From the NCBI GenBank assembly GCA_040954595.2, contig CM082577.2, positions 4,092,001 through 4,156,000 on the forward strand: DNA of 64,000 nt, given 5' to 3'. Shown piece after piece: positions 54,001-64,000 of the stretch (the stretch's first letter is position 1; every line of letters begins with the position of its first letter). Under the pieces are notes generated by a model. It searched no databases. It saw only the letters and a list, made by a program, of their open reading frames with translations, and was not told where the DNA came from. This stretch comes from Balanoglossus misakiensis. Its lineage: Eukaryota; Hemichordata. A program made the position numbers and the translations under genes.

Positions 54001-57000
54001 ACATTGATTTCAAACACATTTTCATCAGCAGTTGCAGCTGTACATGTAAATATACCAACTGGCCAAGACCTTTCATGAGCCTCCCTTTAGATTAATTCTC
54101 TTGTTTTAGTTCAGAAAGCAACTTCCAAAAATAATTATTGATGGAACACATAAAAATCATCGACTGTGAAACTAGCGTCTTTTCTGTGTTGAAAATTGCA
54201 TATTGAATTCATGTACCAAGTGGTTAAATCATTAAAGTGAAGGGAAGTGCATATAGGATGCTGTTTTCAATTGAGGTCTGCATTGCCGGAAGTGGTTTTG
54301 AAATAGATGCACATCTCATTTTCCAGTCTTGTGATAAAACAACAACCCTCTAATAATAACTTTGCCTCTAGAGCAAAGAATGTTGAAAAGTGGACCGTTG
54401 GTGAGAGGCTAGTTAATGCCACAGAATAATTTAGTGTGTATGTGTTGTGTGTGTGTGCTTTCGAAGCACAGTCATGCTGTTGTATTCAGTTTGTGACAGA
54501 CCACAATTCACATATAGTAAACAGCATAGTGATTTTCAATCACCCAGAAATGTTATAAGAAATACGAAACTGTCTAATTCAGTTCTAAAATAATTAACAT
54601 ACATATTTGTTAGTGTTTTTTTTTCGTTTCATTTTGAATAAAAACATTATAGATCCGTGGTGTTAAATAACGTGTTTTCCAATTTGTCAAACCATAATCC
54701 TTAAGTGTTCATCTGTATAGTCCTGTTAGTTCAGTTAAACCCTATAATAAATGGCAAGGGCTGGGTCAACTGTCACAGGTCAGAAGATAACTTCTTTCCT
54801 TGTCATTGCATTCTCAAAGACTGTCTATGACTCATTCAGTTGATCCTCCTGCTTTTCTTGCGGGCATTATTTGACAAAAATAATGAAAGAAAGGATATTG
54901 TCTTGTGAGTACAATCGACTACTGTTACAATCAGTCACAATAGCGTTTCTGATTTGATCCGAACATGAACAATGTGTATTGTTGGTGGGGGGTCTAAGAA
55001 TATTGTTTAGGGTTTAACTTTCATAAATTTCCAGTGACTGACTATACATCGCCTGTCCATCGCACCTAAACACTGCCATCGACCCACAACCCTCATGTAC
55101 ATTCACAACTAAACTTGTGAGTCTTCGAGATATATTTTAAGAAAACAGTTCTCATAATTGTATGCATTTCTACTTCTTTCCTTGCAGACATATTCTGGTC
55201 TCTTCTGCGTGGCTATCAACCCCTATCGTAGGCTTCCGATCTACACAGAGAAAGTAGTGATGCTGTACAAGGGAAAGAGGAGAAGCGAGATGCCTCCCCA
55301 TGTGTACTCTGTAGCTGATAACGCTTACCATGACATGTTGCAAGGTGAGTGCTGATTGGTCAAGAATCTGTCCATGTGACGAATTCATCACGGTTTAATA
55401 CCAGTACTGATTGGTCAGCAGTGTATCAGTAACATGCGTGCATAATGTTATCATGCCATTTTGCAAGACCACTGCTGATTGGTTGGCACTGTGCCAATAA
55501 TTTAATGATAACCAGAGTATCAAGAAGGCAGCAGGGAGGGTTAAAATGTCAAGCTGAAATTTTGCCATGAGTAATTTGAAAAATTAATATCAGTCTTGTG
55601 TTTGGATGATCAGACAGTAATATGATAGGTGACTTTTGATGCAGTTATATTTAAACCACCAGCGGGTGCCAAGAATTCATTACATCATAAGATATTGGTT
55701 CAAGTGTTCTTAGGGGAAAGTGATAGCTCTACAAATAAGGTCTGAGTTTCTCAACCAGACTGGAATCATCAAAAATTCCCACAAAAGGAAGAGGAAAAAT
55801 CTGTGATGAATTGGACAGGAATTCCGCAGCTTTGTAATAAATCTGGATTATCTTTTATCAAAATCCAAAGCAGATAATCCTTTGTTGGCACGCTCACACA
55901 TTTTCAATCTGAATTGCCAAGTCCCTTGTACAGGCCGTCAAGGAAAACTTTCAAGGCAGTGGAAATTACCCCTAGCCTCCGCAAGATATTTAGGGCCCCT
56001 GGAATACTTATCATTTACTTCTAAGTGTTGAATATCAATAGAAATAAGTGGAATTCACAGTGTCTTACGTCACCAAGTGATTCCTTTTGATCCCGCGCTG
56101 GTTTACGCAGTCAGTTCGACAGTGAAATTTAAATGGTGGCTGTTTTTGAATGCTTGGACACGATTTTCTTATCCTCCCAGATTTCATATACATGTATACC
56201 TGGGTGTTTAAATGCTGTAGTGGTAATGTTGCTGCTGTCAGCCCTTACTAGTAATTGAGTGGCCATGAAGAGCCGCGCCAGCCGTTCTTTAAATGGCACA
56301 GCCCAAAACTTTTTGCAGACAAAGTGTGTAGAAGCTGTCTAGCAATGAATGTATCTGTTTTTCTCATTGTTTCGTCTGAAAGGGAAGGAAAGAAAAAGTT
56401 AACCATACTTTCTGCAGATCAGTCATGTTGCATGCAAATCGGTCCATGGCAGAGTACTGATTGATAGGAGTGGTCAGTGGAGCGAAAAATGACCTCCTTT
56501 TTGGTGTTACAGTGGACGGCAGACAGATATATCTCAAGTGTAGCCGACGTGTAGAAGTAGTACAGTCAAGGTACACAATCAAGAACTGTAGAACTACCAT
56601 GGCTACAGGCCAGAACTCGTCAAGAAGGTAGCAATAGGTCATTAGGAATTGGAAATTATATATTTGCTAGGCTTCCTTCTGTGTTGATGTTGAGATAAGT
56701 GTGTTTACAAGTGATTAGTGTATCATAAGGATAAAACTGACCATAGTTTTGTGCACAAAAGAAATGCTGTACATGAATGCCGTAACATGGTCATTACCCG
56801 AAATCAACAAAGCACCATAACATTTTATGGCTTCTTGCATTTCCTTTGGTAAGTTGCGCATAATCTTGTGCAAATTTGGTCGTCTGGAGAAAGCCAAATA
56901 AGCAGAAAGTTCAGACAGGGGCCCTTGTATGGTTTCACCAAACCTCCTGACTTTAGTTTCAATTGTCAACCAACACAGAGAATTTCTGAAGGCATATTGG

Positions 57001-60000
57001 CCTTCGTTTGAAAATAAAATGTAACCAGTTCAGATTGTTTGCTAATGTGTGGTAAGATTGCAACTACACTGCCAAAAACAATTTGGTAAAAAAAAAAAAA
57101 TAGCAGCCAAAGGGGTTAAGATGTCCACATCTGAATGCAGCCAAAGAGTTGTGTGATTAAAAATAGCTTTTCTCGAGATTTACAAACACGACTCATTTAA
57201 AAATACCACCTAAGAAGAAAAAACTTTGAAATCAAAAATATTGACTTAAAATGACCGAGAACCCTCTACGGCAAGTTGCCAGGAGCAACAGTGGAATTTA
57301 AATGGAGAACTACAGAGTGATGTCTCTGTTTAAAAATGTTTCTTGTTATTTTTGTCATTCCTGCTGCAGCAATGTTTGTAATCTTACCTGAATGGAAAAG
57401 ATGTTAATCTTTCATGTCCTTTGAAAAGTTGGGTGTTGTCTACAATTCATGTAATGATAGAAATAGCACGAGAATCGTGTTTTTTTCTTACAGAAATCTG
57501 TTATGTGATTGACACTTCAATTTTTGTATTTCAACTGTTTTCTTTCAGATCATGAAAACCAGTCCATGTTGATCACGTAAGTATTGCAACCTTGCTCGGC
57601 TGCCAAAGATTTCAGAATGATTGCAAAAAAAAAAGAACAAAATCGAGAAAAGTTGTACATCAAGCATGCAAGTGAATGAAAAGTCAATTTAAAATCATGG
57701 CTGAGATTCTGGCATTGTTTCGTGGATATGAATGGAAAGAGGACTAGCTCGTGCAGAATCTGCATATTCCTGTTGATGAACTTCTAGGCCATGTCTTGGA
57801 AATGTAAACATAGATGCATTTTGATAGTTTGTAGCTTTGTGCAAACCTAATTGCTTGTGAAGAGGCTGTCTTGCAGCCGCATTGTCATGTAAATGTACAT
57901 GTTTGTCTGTCTGATGCATGTGGAGAACGCTGTAATCAGATTAAGATGTCTGGCTCAAAAATGTTACTCTGTAAATTACAGATTTATATCCGCATACAAA
58001 AAAGCATGGTTCGCAGAGAATTTGTAGCTATACACACATCGAAAATGATTATATAGAGAATTAGAACACCTGTTGAATGAAAATACCTGTACTGTGCATG
58101 GCAAATGAAAGCCACGGATCGTGGTAAAGCTGTATACGGAACTTGTTCGGCCAAAAGTGCAACATGGCAACACAATCATGGCTGTACATGAAAAGCTGGC
58201 CCATATCCCAAAGTCATAGAATTGGACATGCCCTTTATGCATGGGAGATATTGCCTAGTCAGAAAATGGAACTGCTGACAGTTTGCATGTTACGAATGTC
58301 GCATAAGGAATGATCTTAGGAAATAGACACAAACAGCTGGGAAATATGAAATGGAGGAAGAAAAAGTTACGGAGAATTCAAGGATAGTTTGATCAGACAA
58401 AATTAGCTGCAGGTTAGATATGTTTGGAAAATGAGACCGAAATTTAGAAATTTTATTGGAAGAATTCTGGAGAACATTTTTAAACAGGTATGAATAGCAA
58501 GGTCTCCAGTTGAATCCACTGTGACCTTTGACACCTGTAGTGGGTCCCATTCAGTACTGCTATGTTTGTCAGGGATAAAACAAATATATAGACATGTACT
58601 TCTAGCAGGGTGGAGGTACTCATTCCGCTGTTGAAATGTGAGCTACAATGAGGCTCTGTTCAGAATTGAAAATTAAATAACTGACCAAATTCATGAAATA
58701 GTTTTTCTGCTAAGCAGGTGAAACTAAGATTTTGAATTACATAGACAAAAATTCTGGAGAGTGTTTGAATTATTTGCCATCAAGTATGTTCAAAGCAAAT
58801 ACCAATTTTGACAGGAGACAGCAGATGATGTCAGAGGTCTATCTTGAATTACAGTAACTTCATAAAATAAAATAAAAGTACCCACCCCAAAGCCTTAGAT
58901 CCTTGATATTGAAGTTCTTTATAGGGGAAATTTTTAAGATGAGTTGATAAGGTATCAGAACGACATTATAATCAAGGAATGTAGATGGAAGAAAGGTAAG
59001 AAAAGGGAATGAGATTATCTTGAAAAAGGAGTGTACTGTAATAAAAAATACCTGGTAGAAAAAGTGATTTCAGGTGTTAGAGGAACTTGTAATAAAAGAA
59101 GTCAGGGGAAAAAGGGAATAACTTGTAAATAATATTAAATAGGAAAAGAAAGGAGAAAAAGCAGTGAAACTTAAAAAAACCATGTTACTCTAGTTGAAAG
59201 TTTACTATTCAGCATAATTTTGCAGGGAAGTGTAGGACTGGATTTCAGATTTGATGATTCTCTTACAGCTGTTCCATTGTCCGTAGTGTGATAACAAACA
59301 CTACTGTGTACTTTCTCTGATGTTGACAGCCATGCACTAAGCACTGTACGGGCAAAATCAAAATCACATTCCATCAAAGCTGACTGTTAGGTTCCCTTTA
59401 AAACTTCCAGCTTTGCGTCCATGTTGCAATACTGCCTCAAATTGCACTGTCAATACTCTGTGCTTCAGCTTAGAAGGAAGACTTTCATGAATTTTTTTTT
59501 GAGTTGACACAGAGCATCGCAGTGTTCAATGAATGTAGCACAATCCTCAAAAACTCCTGCCTGACATCCTTCTGTGATTGTTTTGTTTGTGTTCTGTTTG
59601 TTTGTTTGTTTGCTGTTTTTGTGGTTAATTTATATCATTCATGACATGCATCTCATGTTAGTGGATCATTATTTGGTTGATGTTCATCATCACTGCTATG
59701 ATATTCACATAGTTACAAATTTCAGTGCCATTTCCAAATCCCTCATGGATGCAAGATATATTTTTTTTCAGACTGTTTTGTCTGTTTGCAAAACCCCTGT
59801 ATGTGTTGTGTGTTGTTTTGTTTTAAAAAAAAAAAAATCCATACCCTTGTATTTCCCAATCGCTTATGAATGATCTGCCTTTGGCTGACTTCCTTTTTTA
59901 TTTCCTAGTGGTGAATCAGGAGCTGGTAAAACAGAAAACACCAAAAAAGTCATCCAGTATTTTGCCAACATTGCTAGTTCAACGGCTGGCAAAGAGAAAG

Positions 60001-63000
60001 ACCAGTCGGGACAAAAGAAGGTAGTGTCTTGGTTGCCTACCAATACAGGCATCATAACTCTCTAGCCCCCTCCCCCCCAAAAAACATGGAAGAATGGTCA
60101 CATTGGGAATGTCCACCAGTGCACGCATCCGTTGTTCATCCATCTGCCACCCATTAACACCCATCAACCTGTCTACTTCTCATATCCATCTGCCATCCAT
60201 ATGCACACAGCCCATCTACCACCCATATCCATCTGCCATCCATACGCACACAACCCGTCTACCACCCATATCCATCTGCCATCCATATGCAACACAACCC
60301 ATCTACCACCCATATCCATCTGCCATCCATATGCACACAGCCCATCTACCACCCATATCCATCTGCCATCCATACGCACACAACCCATCTACCGCCCATA
60401 TCCATCTGCCATCCATACGCACACAACCCATCTACCGCCCATATCCATCTGTCACTCTATACGCACACAACCTGTCTACCACCCATATCCCACTCATATG
60501 CACCTTACACCCATCAAACTGTCACCTTCACATACCCCATATTTTGTCTGCCAAGTGCAGTTTTCAATTCACACACCAACCTTTCCACCATCAAGTCATT
60601 TATTTCAATTCATTTTCACAATCCATGCATCACTTGTTTTTATACCTATTTTTTTTCAAATCATTTTCATTCCATTCATTTTCATGCTCATATTATGTGC
60701 ACTTTTGCAGCATTTCATTTTATTTTTGAAGGAATATAGCTTATAATGATAAAGGCACATTTGTACGCATTACATTTTTTTGCATATCATTGCTGGTTTA
60801 GTTCAGTGTCACTCACCTGTTGCATATTTAAGCTAAAGCTAAATTTGCAACATTGCTACCCACTTGCACATTTTGCTTTGCAATAAGGTTTAATTTTGTT
60901 ATTTTGCAGCACATACAAGTTGCACTTACCACGCTTTGCTTTTTTACATTATGGTCATATGCTGTCAGTGTATTGCTCCATGAAGCTCTGTTCGAATCTT
61001 CGTCATACACATTGTTCTGAATTTGGTTTGTAAACTCTGGTGAGACAAGGAAATTACATCTGTCACAAGGGAAAAAATTAAAAAAATATCTTTAAAAAAA
61101 CGACAGTCATGACACATTTGTGATCAGATCTTCACTCACGCTTTTAAATTTTGCCATTGTGGTGATAATCTATATTAAAATGTGATTGAACAATGTAATC
61201 TGAATGACACAGCTGATTGGACAATACTAGGTGGTAATGGAAACTGCTGATAGATTTAAATTCTCTTGCTGTTCTTCTCTCCCGATGCGGGTCACCCTCT
61301 TGCAAATCTCATCTGTTCCCTTCCTCCCCCCTTCCTTCCTTCCCTTTCACACCATCTTAGTATCTTCATTCAATTTTCTTAAAAGAGGGTGAGAGAGACT
61401 CTATGATGTTCTGTCTTATTGGTTGGCATGTGTACACTTGTGTATTTCAACCGTGCTGTTTCAAACTCCATATTCCGCCGGAACGTTTTGTTCCTTGCAA
61501 AGAGTTGGAGCTTGAGACAGTATGAAAGCCTTCACTAGCACCTCCTGGTGCTCGGATGATGTTAGTAATTGCTATAGCTGACTGCCAAACATTGAGTTGA
61601 AAAAAGAGCATGATTTTTAACTTTGCCAAACTACAAAGAAGAATAAAAAAATAGCATGCATAGTGTGCATGTGCGTGTGTGTAGATGTGAGACTAACTGC
61701 TTGCGTAACTGAGTACAACGTGTGGATTAACTCTTAACTAAATTACTTGAGTATGGTTTTGAGAGAGACTGCTGACAGTAGATTGCTTGCGCTGTGCTAT
61801 GTAGTTGCTAACATCGACGAGTTGACTGCTTTGTGACCGGATGGGCCAGCATGCCGGCAAGGTATTCGGATGACCATCGTTACATAGGCATGGAGTGTGC
61901 TCCCCATCAGAAAAGAAAACAAAAACCCAAAGGAAACCTAAGGAGTGATGATAACCCAACTACAGTGTGTGACGCCCCCTGCTGACCAAAGTGTGGAATA
62001 ACATACATAACAAAGTTGAGGTGTGGTACCCCCTGAGCGACTCAACCAGTCAAGAAGGGGAGGCCTCGACACTGAACTTTTCTTCAACCGATGCATGATG
62101 TGTGGAACTGGCTCATTTCTGATCAACAAACAAGACTACATGTAGAAGTTCCTACTGATATCTGCATGGAGTGTGTATCCCGCCTGGACCTGTCCTTTCC
62201 GCAAATGGAGACAACTTCCGTGGAAAGCTTTTTTTTTCTCTAGGAAACTGTCCATATATGGTGGTACTCTTTGTTTCTCTGGTGTGGTGTGGTGTTGTGT
62301 GGATAACCAACTAAGACAAGAAAATAACAATATATGGCAATGTCAGGGTAGAGACAAATTGAGACCAAGAAGCTAGGAAATGCTTCAGTATTTTTACCTG
62401 TTTTGTTGAATCACATCATCCAAGTTCCAACTGGGAAGAATTTCTGTATTCTTTTCCTAATGATCTTGCATGTAACTTCAAGTGTCCACTTCTTCTTTAG
62501 TGGGGGTAATAGAATATCCTGTCCGTAAGTGGGGAATTAACAACTTTCTTTCAGGCGAATTTGAAATAATTTGAGTATTGCCGTAATGAATTTGTGCTCC
62601 ATGGTTTTTGTATTCTTCATATGTTTTTCTCTGTATATCTGTTTTCGTTCTGTCTTTTCCTTCCACCTTTGCTGCTGACATTGCGGAATCTCACAGGCCA
62701 ACCTGGAAGATCAGGTTATCCAAGCCAACCCTCCACTGGAAGCCTTTGGTAACGCCAAGACAATCAGAAACGACAACTCTTCTCGTTTTGTAAGTAGATC
62801 TCTTTTATACAAGTGCTAAAATTTCCCAAAGACCATTTCAGATAATGTGGTTGTGCTGTGCAACCTACCTTGTCAAGGCACCTTGATTGCAGCACTGTCT
62901 TGGAAGGTTTGTTCTGATATCTGATATAAGTGACCAGCATTCACATATGTATTGTACACCTGTCTGTAAACCAAGTTGACAGAAAAATTATGTTAGCTTG

Positions 63001-64000
63001 TTACAGGTTAGCTGATTGGCTAATCATTGAGTGTTTTGTTGTTTGAAAGAGAAAACACTTCAGAAATGAACAATTCTTTTTCTTTCTGTTTCCACAGGGT
63101 AAATTTATCCGTATTCACTTCGGTGCAAATGGTAAATTGGCCTGTGCTGATATTGAAACATGTAAGTAGAATTTGGTTGAATGCATCAAGATCAAAGTTT
63201 TCATTGACAGCAATCACAATATAAAGTGATTAATAATTGAAAAGTGTGTGCAAAAGTGGAGTGTTGTTATGTAGTGTACGCTGTTACCCTCATAGCCAGT
63301 TAATATGTGTGCAATATTCATGCACATTTAATTTGCGTCATCTTCCCTTTTCTCGTTTCCGCTTGACTTCAAGACCTGCTTGAGAAATCTCGTGTGATCT
63401 TCCAACAAGAACGTGAAAGATGTTACCATGTCTACTACCAGTTGATGTCTGGAGAGATTGAAGGGTTGAAGGAAGAGATGTTGGTCACCGGCTCCATCAA
63501 AGACTACCACTACGTCGCCATGGGTGTCACTCACAATGACAGTATGGATGACGCAGAGGAAATGAGGACAACCGACGTAAGTGTCATTCTCTGGGTTTTT
63601 GTGGTTTTAGCTGGATAAACTCAGTTTATCTTTGGTTCTGCCCTGTTGAGAATGGCGCTTACTTAGCCCGGCTAACCCCACTTCTATGTCATCATCTCTC
63701 GACTGCAGAATGCCTTGACTGTATTGGGCTTCAGTGAAGAACAGAAAAGGGGCATGTACAAGATTTGTGGTGGTATCATGCACTTTGGTAATGTCAAGTG
63801 GAAGCAGAGGCCTCGTGAGGAACAGGCTGAAATTGAAGACACTGAAGGTATAGCTATCTCCACATTCAGTGTTCCTGCAGAAGGCTTATTTAACCCTTTC
63901 ACCCCCAGTTCCCGCTATAGAGGTCCAACCTTACCATTGAAAACAACAGGTTTGGACCCAAACCATGGTGGTGAAGGGGTTAAATGCTAGTTGTGCATGT
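45020..64000 (+). CDS. Muscle-type class II myosin heavy chain, 5' part; runs off the right edge
   Basis: This is the motor protein of thick filaments in muscle. Coding exons seen: 45020-45199, 45808-45951, 55188-55344, 57549-57576, 59909-60020, 62697-62789, 63098-63161, 63374-63576, 63709-63847. They give 373 residues plus one base, all in phase; a full heavy chain is about 1930 aa. Order: SH3-like N-terminal domain ([15 protein letters not shown]), motor entry ([20 protein letters not shown]), [20 protein letters not shown]-loop GESGAGKT (171-178), loop 1 ([15 protein letters not shown]), switch I NDNSSRFGKF (232-241), YLLEKSRV, and [12 protein letters not shown]. The last motif is typical of striated-type rather than smooth/non-muscle heavy chains. 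The 28-nt exon ([10 protein letters not shown]) is also a separate exon in vertebrate muscle myosins. The paralogue cannot be named, so I leave the symbol blank. Confidence 0.95.
50325..50357 (+). repeat. G-rich run with G-quadruplex potential
   Basis: At least six runs of three or more G are separated by one or two bases, on the sense strand of the myosin intron. Confidence 0.6.
52364..53161. mobile_element. 798 bp element with about 45-50 bp terminal inverted repeats
   Basis: The left end GGCTGCATTCACAAACACCT, continuing CTGGAGGGGGGG..GGAGAATT, recurs inverted at the right end (53108-53158). TTA (or TA) flanks both sides. Inside are a 215 bp-spaced direct repeat (52532-52608 and 52747-52823), each copy holding the hairpin GGGAGGGGG-ACA-CCCCCTCCC, and several G7-G10 tracts followed by ATTTGAAAA. 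There is no transposase ORF, so it looks like a non-autonomous TIR element. The superfamily is not assigned. Confidence 0.75.
52572..52810. repeat. Two hairpin-bearing direct repeats inside the IR element
   Basis: Perfect palindromes of 10 bp arms (TGGGAGGGGG / CCCCCTCCCA) around ACA lie at 52572-52594 and 52788-52810, within a duplicated segment of roughly 75-80 bp. Confidence 0.75.
55345..57548 (+). other. Myosin intron of 2.2 kb, no element recognised
   Basis: AT-rich intron. A minus-strand ORF at 56715-56969 has a protein-like composition but matches no family I know. I see no repeat or RNA gene. Confidence 0.6.
57577..59908 (+). other. Myosin intron of 2.3 kb, no element recognised
   Basis: AT-rich intron between the 28-nt exon and the P-loop exon. 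Apart from simple T- and A-rich runs I see nothing in it. Confidence 0.65.
60021..62696 (+). other. Myosin intron of 2.7 kb with a minisatellite
   Basis: It begins after loop 1 (GQKK) and contains the 43 bp minisatellite and a CT-rich stretch near 61310-61350. I found no alternative copy of the switch I exon. Confidence 0.65.
60182..60490. repeat. 43 bp minisatellite, about 7 copies
   Basis: The unit is CCCATATCCATCTGCCATCC, then ATACGCACACAACCCATCTACCA, with small differences such as ATACGC/ATATGC and CCATC/CCGTC between copies. The unit is not a multiple of three and lacks stops in all three forward frames, which creates long spurious ORFs. It ends in partial, decaying units. Confidence 0.93.
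63890..63983. mobile_element. TTAA-flanked hairpin MITE (piggyBac-like), copy 3, 94 bp
   Basis: The left end is TTAACCCTTTCACCCCCAG and the right end, read inward, is TTAACCCCTTCACCACCATG. It shares the core GAGGTCCAACCTTACCAT with copy 1. It begins 43 bp after the donor at 63848 of the last myosin exon seen. Confidence 0.7.

Larger units (their letters stand above)
45952..55187 (+). other. Myosin intron of 9.2 kb; holds an IR element and G/C tracts
   Basis: The intron separates the exon ending AGLIY from the exon starting TYSGLF. I looked for a duplicate of the TYSGLF exon, as in insect and mollusc muscle myosins with mutually exclusive exons, and found none. It contains poly-C tracts near 47479 and 47941, a G-rich run (50325-50357) and the 798 bp element at 52364-53161. 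Confidence 0.7.

Noticed and set aside
45952-55187. Alternative mutually exclusive myosin exon
   Set aside because: I searched for a second copy of the [13 protein letters not shown]-type exon, known in insect and mollusc muscle myosins, and found none.
56715-56969. 84-aa minus-strand ORF with protein-like composition
   Set aside because: It lies in a myosin intron and I recognise no family. It could be a decayed insertion, but nothing supports a gene.
60094-60746. Long overlapping plus-strand ORFs (up to 211 aa) rich in His, Pro and Thr
   Set aside because: They are produced by the stop-free 43 bp minisatellite, lie in a myosin intron, and occur in all three frames.

Overview
This window is nuclear DNA from an intron-rich animal, most likely a marine invertebrate. 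The genes have many short exons with canonical GT-AG introns, exon phases that match the vertebrate orthologues, long AT-rich introns, microsatellites and small terminal-inverted-repeat elements. One of the genes is the meiotic gene MEI1, which flies and nematodes lack. A non-vertebrate deuterostome (hemichordate, echinoderm, cephalochordate) or a slow-evolving lophotrochozoan would fit. I cannot settle the species from sequence alone. I see no bacterial genes, retroelement ORFs, viral genes, tRNA or rRNA.

The window holds four protein-coding genes, whose exons I placed by homology and checked for phase at nearly every junction. (1) 1-5094, minus strand: U2AF2 (U2AF65), the large subunit of the U2 snRNP auxiliary factor. 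The 5' part is present (RS region, U2AF35-binding tryptophan motif, RRM1, start of RRM2), and the gene runs off the left edge. (2) 5446-14747, plus strand: XPO6 (exportin-6, nuclear export receptor for profilin-actin), complete, 25 coding exons, about 1149 aa. (3) 15942-41571, minus strand: MEI1 (meiotic double-strand-break formation protein 1, an ARM/HEAT-like protein), apparently complete, 29 coding exons, about 1145 aa, with a 13 kb third intron. (4) 45020-63847 and beyond, plus strand: the 5' end of a muscle-type (striated-like) class II myosin heavy chain, first 373 residues (SH3-like domain, P-loop, switch I), running off the right edge.

U2AF2 and XPO6 are head-to-head over a 351 bp shared CpG-rich promoter with YY1-like and ETS motifs. 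XPO6 and MEI1 are tail-to-tail with poly(A) signals about 8 bp apart on opposite strands. MEI1 and the myosin gene are head-to-head over about 3 kb. I see no functional link between the four genes beyond adjacency.

The introns and spacers carry TTAA-flanked piggyBac-like MITEs, a 798 bp element with long terminal inverted repeats, a TA-flanked MITE beside a MEI1 splice donor, a 43 bp minisatellite and several microsatellites. I found no clearly new biological system. The items most worth checking are a GC-AG intron and a 79-nt retainable intron in MEI1, the tandem NAGNAG acceptor in U2AF2, the shared promoter and shared 3' ends, and the small transposon families.
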